Positions 61,031-64,000 of a stretch of 64,000 nucleotides of DNA are shown here, piece by piece. Where the stretch lies: the NCBI GenBank assembly GCA_949358305.1, contig OX442318.1, positions 2,776,501 to 2,840,500 on the forward strand, given 5' to 3'. Under the pieces are notes generated by a model that made no database searches, had not been told where the DNA came from, and saw only the letters and a list, made by a program, of their open reading frames with translations. Made by a program: the position numbers and the translations under genes. Origin of the DNA: Strigamia acuminata (taxonomy: Eukaryota; Arthropoda; Chilopoda; Geophilomorpha; Linotaeniidae). Numbering within the stretch: the stretch's first letter is position 1; every line of letters starts with the position of its first letter.

Positions 61031-64000
61031 ATAAATCTGTCTGCACGCCCGGAAGACCAAACCCCAAAATTTACCACGAATACGACAATTAACCAGGCAA
61101 TTAACGAAGTAATTACGGAAGAAGTAGTCAAATTAAAACTCAAATTAAAAGAGAAAAAATCGAAAGAAATTGAAACAAATAATAAAGAAATTAGCGACTC
61201 AAGTTCGGAAGACGAATTAAAAGCCAAATGGATAAACACCAATTGGTTAGAAAAACAAATAAAAGAATTACAGAAAAAGGTCGTTTATTTCACTACGGCT
61301 TACTTCACCACAGAAAAACGCGAATATAGTGGCCCAACCACTAATACGGCGGACGGCGAAAAAATAGCCGAAACATTCCAAGAATTACCTCACGCCTACG
61401 AGGAGGCCCCACCTCGAAAGAAACGCATTTTACATTGTAATTTGGCTAAAGAGCGGAAGGACTCACTCGCAATGTTAACAATCAAGTTTAACGACAAAAA
61501 ATTCATCGGTTTGTTGGATTCGGGAGCCGACCGGTCCTTTATCTCTTCAGATCTATACGAGTCGTTGGACAAAAAACAACGCGACAAACTACGGGGAATA
61601 AGCGAAAATGTGGCCGTAAAAACCGCTGCTGGAGAAGTGCGTCCAGTAGGGGTACTGACAACAAAAGTCATATGGGAGGGAGGCGTAATAACCCATCCTT
61701 TCATCGTTTTACCAACCTACGACACGGTCCTACTCTTGGGTATGGACATCATGGCCATAATGGAGATCCAGCCCAACCCCATAACGAGGTCCTGGAACTA
61801 TATCGATAAACGCGAGGACCCCCGACTAATGACAGTACCTACCGAACTCCTAGATTCAAACGACGAAGAGGACGAATGGAAAGGCGGAAATTTGAAGCAA
61901 TTCGTACAAGATTACGATTTCAAATCTTTTAACGCCCGACTCCAAGAAGGAAATTTGGCTCACAATTTGGCCATGGACGCGAACCTAGGAGAAACCCAGA
62001 CTAAATTACTTGAAGAAATGCTACAAAAACATCGAAAAATCCTGACTAAAGAACCAGGAAAGACGAACTACGTAAAACACGAAATAGAATTGAGTACGGA
62101 TAAGCCGGTACGAGTTCCATTCAAGGGCATGAACCCCCAGAAACGCGAAATCGTCAAGACGATCTGTCAGGACTTGCTGGACAAGGGGATAGTGTCCGAG
62201 GCATTAGGAGAATATGCGATGAGAATCGTGCTCGTCATGCGCGCAGGATCGGAACCCAGACTGTGTATCGACTATCGACCTCTAAACGCCATTACCGTTA
62301 TCGACCCCGTCCAGATGCCATCAATCGAAGCTATTCTTCGAGAATTGGCCCCATTTAAATGGGTAACAACGATGGATCTGTCGAAAGGATATTGGCAGGT
62401 CGAACTCCGTGACGAAGACAAAGAAAAAACCGCTTTCTGGTCCCCGATGGGCCGATTGATGTTTAATGTCATGCCATTTGGGCTGGTAAATGCCCCGGCA
62501 ACATTTCAACGATTAATCGAGAAAGTTTTGGGCGACGCGCTACATAAATACGCCTGGGCCTACCTGGACGATATTATTATTGTTTCCCAGACTTTTGACG
62601 AACACATCGGACATATCAACGAAGTAATACGTCGTTTAGCAGAAGCCGGACTCCACGTACACCCCGGAAAGAGCCAGTTTTGCCGGAAAGAACTTGCGTT
62701 TCTTGGATACAAAGTTGGAGTCAATGGCTTATCCATAGACCCAAAGAAAGTACGAGCAATCACCGATTTTCCAGCACCTACGGACGTGAAAGGGGTACAA
62801 CGTTTTTTAGGAATGGTAAATTTCTTCGGCCGACTCCTGCCACATTTAGCGGAAGTCGCGGCCCCAATCACCGATCTTTTAAAGACTGTCCAGAAAATAA
62901 ATCCAAAGGAGGACCCGCCGAAAGACCCCGAAATCAAATTTAACTGGACCAGCCATTGCGAAGCAGCGTTTGACAAAATCAAACAAATGCTAATCGACAC
63001 CAAAACCATCCCTCTTCCCGACTTGAATCGCGAATTTATCTTACATACGGATGCGAGTAAAATCGGATTGGGGGCTGCGTTGATGCAAATGCACGAAATC
63101 GACGGCATACATCAAGAAGTACCCACGATCTTTATCAGCCGGAAAATTCAGGCCGCCGAGAAAAATTACTCAGCAACAGAGCTCGAATGCTTGGCAATCG
63201 TATGGGCAGTCCGTAAATTCAGGCCTTACCTCGAATTCACAAAATTTACCGTCCAGACTGACCATCAAGCACTGAGGTGGTTCATGGGCCTTAAAGAACC
63301 GTCGGGTCGGATGGCTCGATGGCAATTAGAGCTCATGGCTTACGACTTACAAATCGAATATAAACCAGGGAAGTACAACACAGTCGCCGACGCGCTCTCT
63401 AGAGCTCCCGCCTCAGAACCCGACGAGCCAGACGACGACGGCGACGACGATTCTCGGATAGCTTACTGTCCCACCCCGATCAGGAAGTGGGAATTCAGAA
63501 AACAGAATGAACTGCCGAAAGAAAAGTTGGAATCTTCCGATGAAAAATACGTCGGATATTGGATGAGGGCGTATCAATCGGCAAAAGATGCCAGACCAAA
63601 TTACGACTTATCCATCGAACCCAGAATCTCGGATAAATTTGTGCGAGCTTTCGTTACACACGTGAGTAAAGGCACGAACTGTGTCCCACCTACTCGCGAG
63701 GAACTCATCAAAGCTCAGAAGAACGACACCGCCTTCTGTAAAAGGTTCTATGACTACTTGACCAACGAGACTTTCCCTAGCGACGTCTACAGCGAAGAAT
63801 CCAGAGAAGAGTTCAAAATTAAGGCTTCCGCTTATCTGATAGACGATGGCCTACTTTTAAAGTACCATCCGAACTTTCGGGACGACTTGACAGAGTCAGG
63901 GAGTTCAATTAAAGTCGTAATTCCGAGAAAAGTTCGAACACAAATTCTGTGGATGGTACACGGCCACCCTCTAGCCGGACACGCCGGCGTGGCAAGGACT
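61031..64000 (+). CDS. pol: Element 3 Pol polyprotein, partial
   Basis: Open in the -1 frame relative to gag from before the gag stop to the end of the window; translation start is not certain. Domains: protease LLDSGADRSF (61511-61540), reverse transcriptase with CIDYRPLNA, MDLSKGYWQ and AYLDDI (about 62557-62580), RNase H with HTDASKIGLG, ELECLAI and TDHQAL (about 63040-63270), and the start of the integrase zinc module (HGHPLAGHAGV) at the very end. Order and motifs match element 1 closely. No stop or frameshift was found. Confidence 0.93.
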   Translation, partial: MNLSARPEDQTPKFTTNTTINQAINEVITEEVVKLKLKLKEKKSKEIETNNKEISDSSSEDELKAKWINTNWLEKQIKELQKKVVYFTTAYFTTEKREYSGPTTNTADGEKIAETFQELPHAYEEAPPRKKRILHCNLAKERKDSLAMLTIKFNDKKFIGLLDSGADRSFISSDLYESLDKKQRDKLRGISENVAVKTAAGEVRPVGVLTTKVIWEGGVITHPFIVLPTYDTVLLLGMDIMAIMEIQPNPITRSWNYIDKREDPRLMTVPTELLDSNDEEDEWKGGNLKQFVQDYDFKSFNARLQEGNLAHNLAMDANLGETQTKLLEEMLQKHRKILTKEPGKTNYVKHEIELSTDKPVRVPFKGMNPQKREIVKTICQDLLDKGIVSEALGEYAMRIVLVMRAGSEPRLCIDYRPLNAITVIDPVQMPSIEAILRELAPFKWVTTMDLSKGYWQVELRDEDKEKTAFWSPMGRLMFNVMPFGLVNAPATFQRLIEKVLGDALHKYAWAYLDDIIIVSQTFDEHIGHINEVIRRLAEAGLHVHPGKSQFCRKELAFLGYKVGVNGLSIDPKKVRAITDFPAPTDVKGVQRFLGMVNFFGRLLPHLAEVAAPITDLLKTVQKINPKEDPPKDPEIKFNWTSHCEAAFDKIKQMLIDTKTIPLPDLNREFILHTDASKIGLGAALMQMHEIDGIHQEVPTIFISRKIQAAEKNYSATELECLAIVWAVRKFRPYLEFTKFTVQTDHQALRWFMGLKEPSGRMARWQLELMAYDLQIEYKPGKYNTVADALSRAPASEPDEPDDDGDDDSRIAYCPTPIRKWEFRKQNELPKEKLESSDEKYVGYWMRAYQSAKDARPNYDLSIEPRISDKFVRAFVTHVSKGTNCVPPTREELIKAQKNDTAFCKRFYDYLTNETFPSDVYSEESREEFKIKASAYLIDDGLLLKYHPNFRDDLTESGSSIKVVIPRKVRTQILWMVHGHPLAGHAGVART

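Larger units (their letters stand above)
53346..61031 (+). pseudogene. gag: Element 3 gag, split by element 2
   Basis: The reading starts at ATG 53346, runs to 53422, and resumes in the same frame at 58568 to the stop at 61031 once element 2 and one 5-bp duplicate are set aside (about 846 codons). Parts seen: Lys/Ala/Glu-rich N terminus, acidic coiled region (EEEVEEEEEE), the capsid-like region with WSQLRLMRFDGTWRAGNKF and ARAWYVEAKLKTWEQF, and the zinc knuckle CNYCNEVGHWRRDC. No other lesion was seen. The gene is inactive because of the insertion. Confidence 0.9.
52651..64000 (+). mobile_element. Element 3: Ty3/gypsy retrotransposon, partial (runs off window), carrying nested element 2
   Basis: The 5' LTR (52651-53260), primer-binding site, gag and most of pol are present; the integrase remainder and 3' LTR lie beyond 64000. 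It is related to element 1 in LTR ends (TGTGGTGACC / TGTTGTGACC), an identical primer site with the same 2-bp spacing, and Pol (LLDSGADRSF, AYLDDI). It was the host of element 2, so it is the older insertion of the two. Confidence 0.92.

Noticed and set aside
61470-61520. Suspected frameshift in element 3 pol before the protease motif
   Set aside because: Careful recount of the A-run (six A) keeps one frame from 61031 to the window end.
1-64000. tRNA or rRNA genes
   Set aside because: I scanned for clover-leaf box motifs and rRNA-like blocks by eye and saw none; a tool-based scan was not possible.

Overview
The window is animal nuclear DNA and almost certainly from an invertebrate. Genes have short GT-AG introns (about 55-65 bp), AATAAA-type 3' ends, a serpin, AT-rich spacers, small inverted-repeat elements and three Ty3/gypsy LTR retrotransposons. 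I cannot name the species from the sequence.

Layout. From 1 to about 52 kb the backbone is a tandem array of one gene family, all on the minus strand. It encodes leucine-rich-repeat (LRR) proteins of about 490-540 residues with a recurring N-terminal domain. I count twelve substantial copies, named L1-L12 here, plus several remnants. L2, L4, L6, L10, L11 and L12 read as intact. L7 is intact apart from a retrotransposon in its first exon. L1, L3, L8 and L9 carry frameshifts, and L5 is a fragment. Each unit repeats a plan: a conserved upstream site ending in a likely splice acceptor, two or three short N-terminal exons, an intron full of family-specific ATGCATTTT-like minisatellite, one long LRR exon, and a 3' block with a polyadenylation signal. 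A clade-B (intracellular) type serpin lies between L2 and L3.

Retroelements. Element 1 (22430-35932, minus strand, 13.5 kb, 1,019-bp LTRs that look identical) sits in L7 and splits it. It has gag, pol and a third 921-codon ORF of unknown function placed directly behind a splice-acceptor-like sequence. Element 3 (52651 to beyond the window end, plus strand) is a relative with the same primer-binding site. Its gag is split by element 2 (53423-58562, plus strand, 5.14 kb, identical 134-bp LTRs, a single gag-pol ORF), which is flanked by a perfect 5-bp target duplication.

Reading. The LRR copies look like a young, fast-changing family with gene death and birth, variable hydrophobic inserts and repeat-driven acidic tails. 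The role is not visible from sequence. By analogy, expanded LRR families are often substrate receptors or recognition proteins, which is inference. The most novel features are the third ORF of element 1 and the array itself, with its shared leader acceptor and self-expanding intron repeats.
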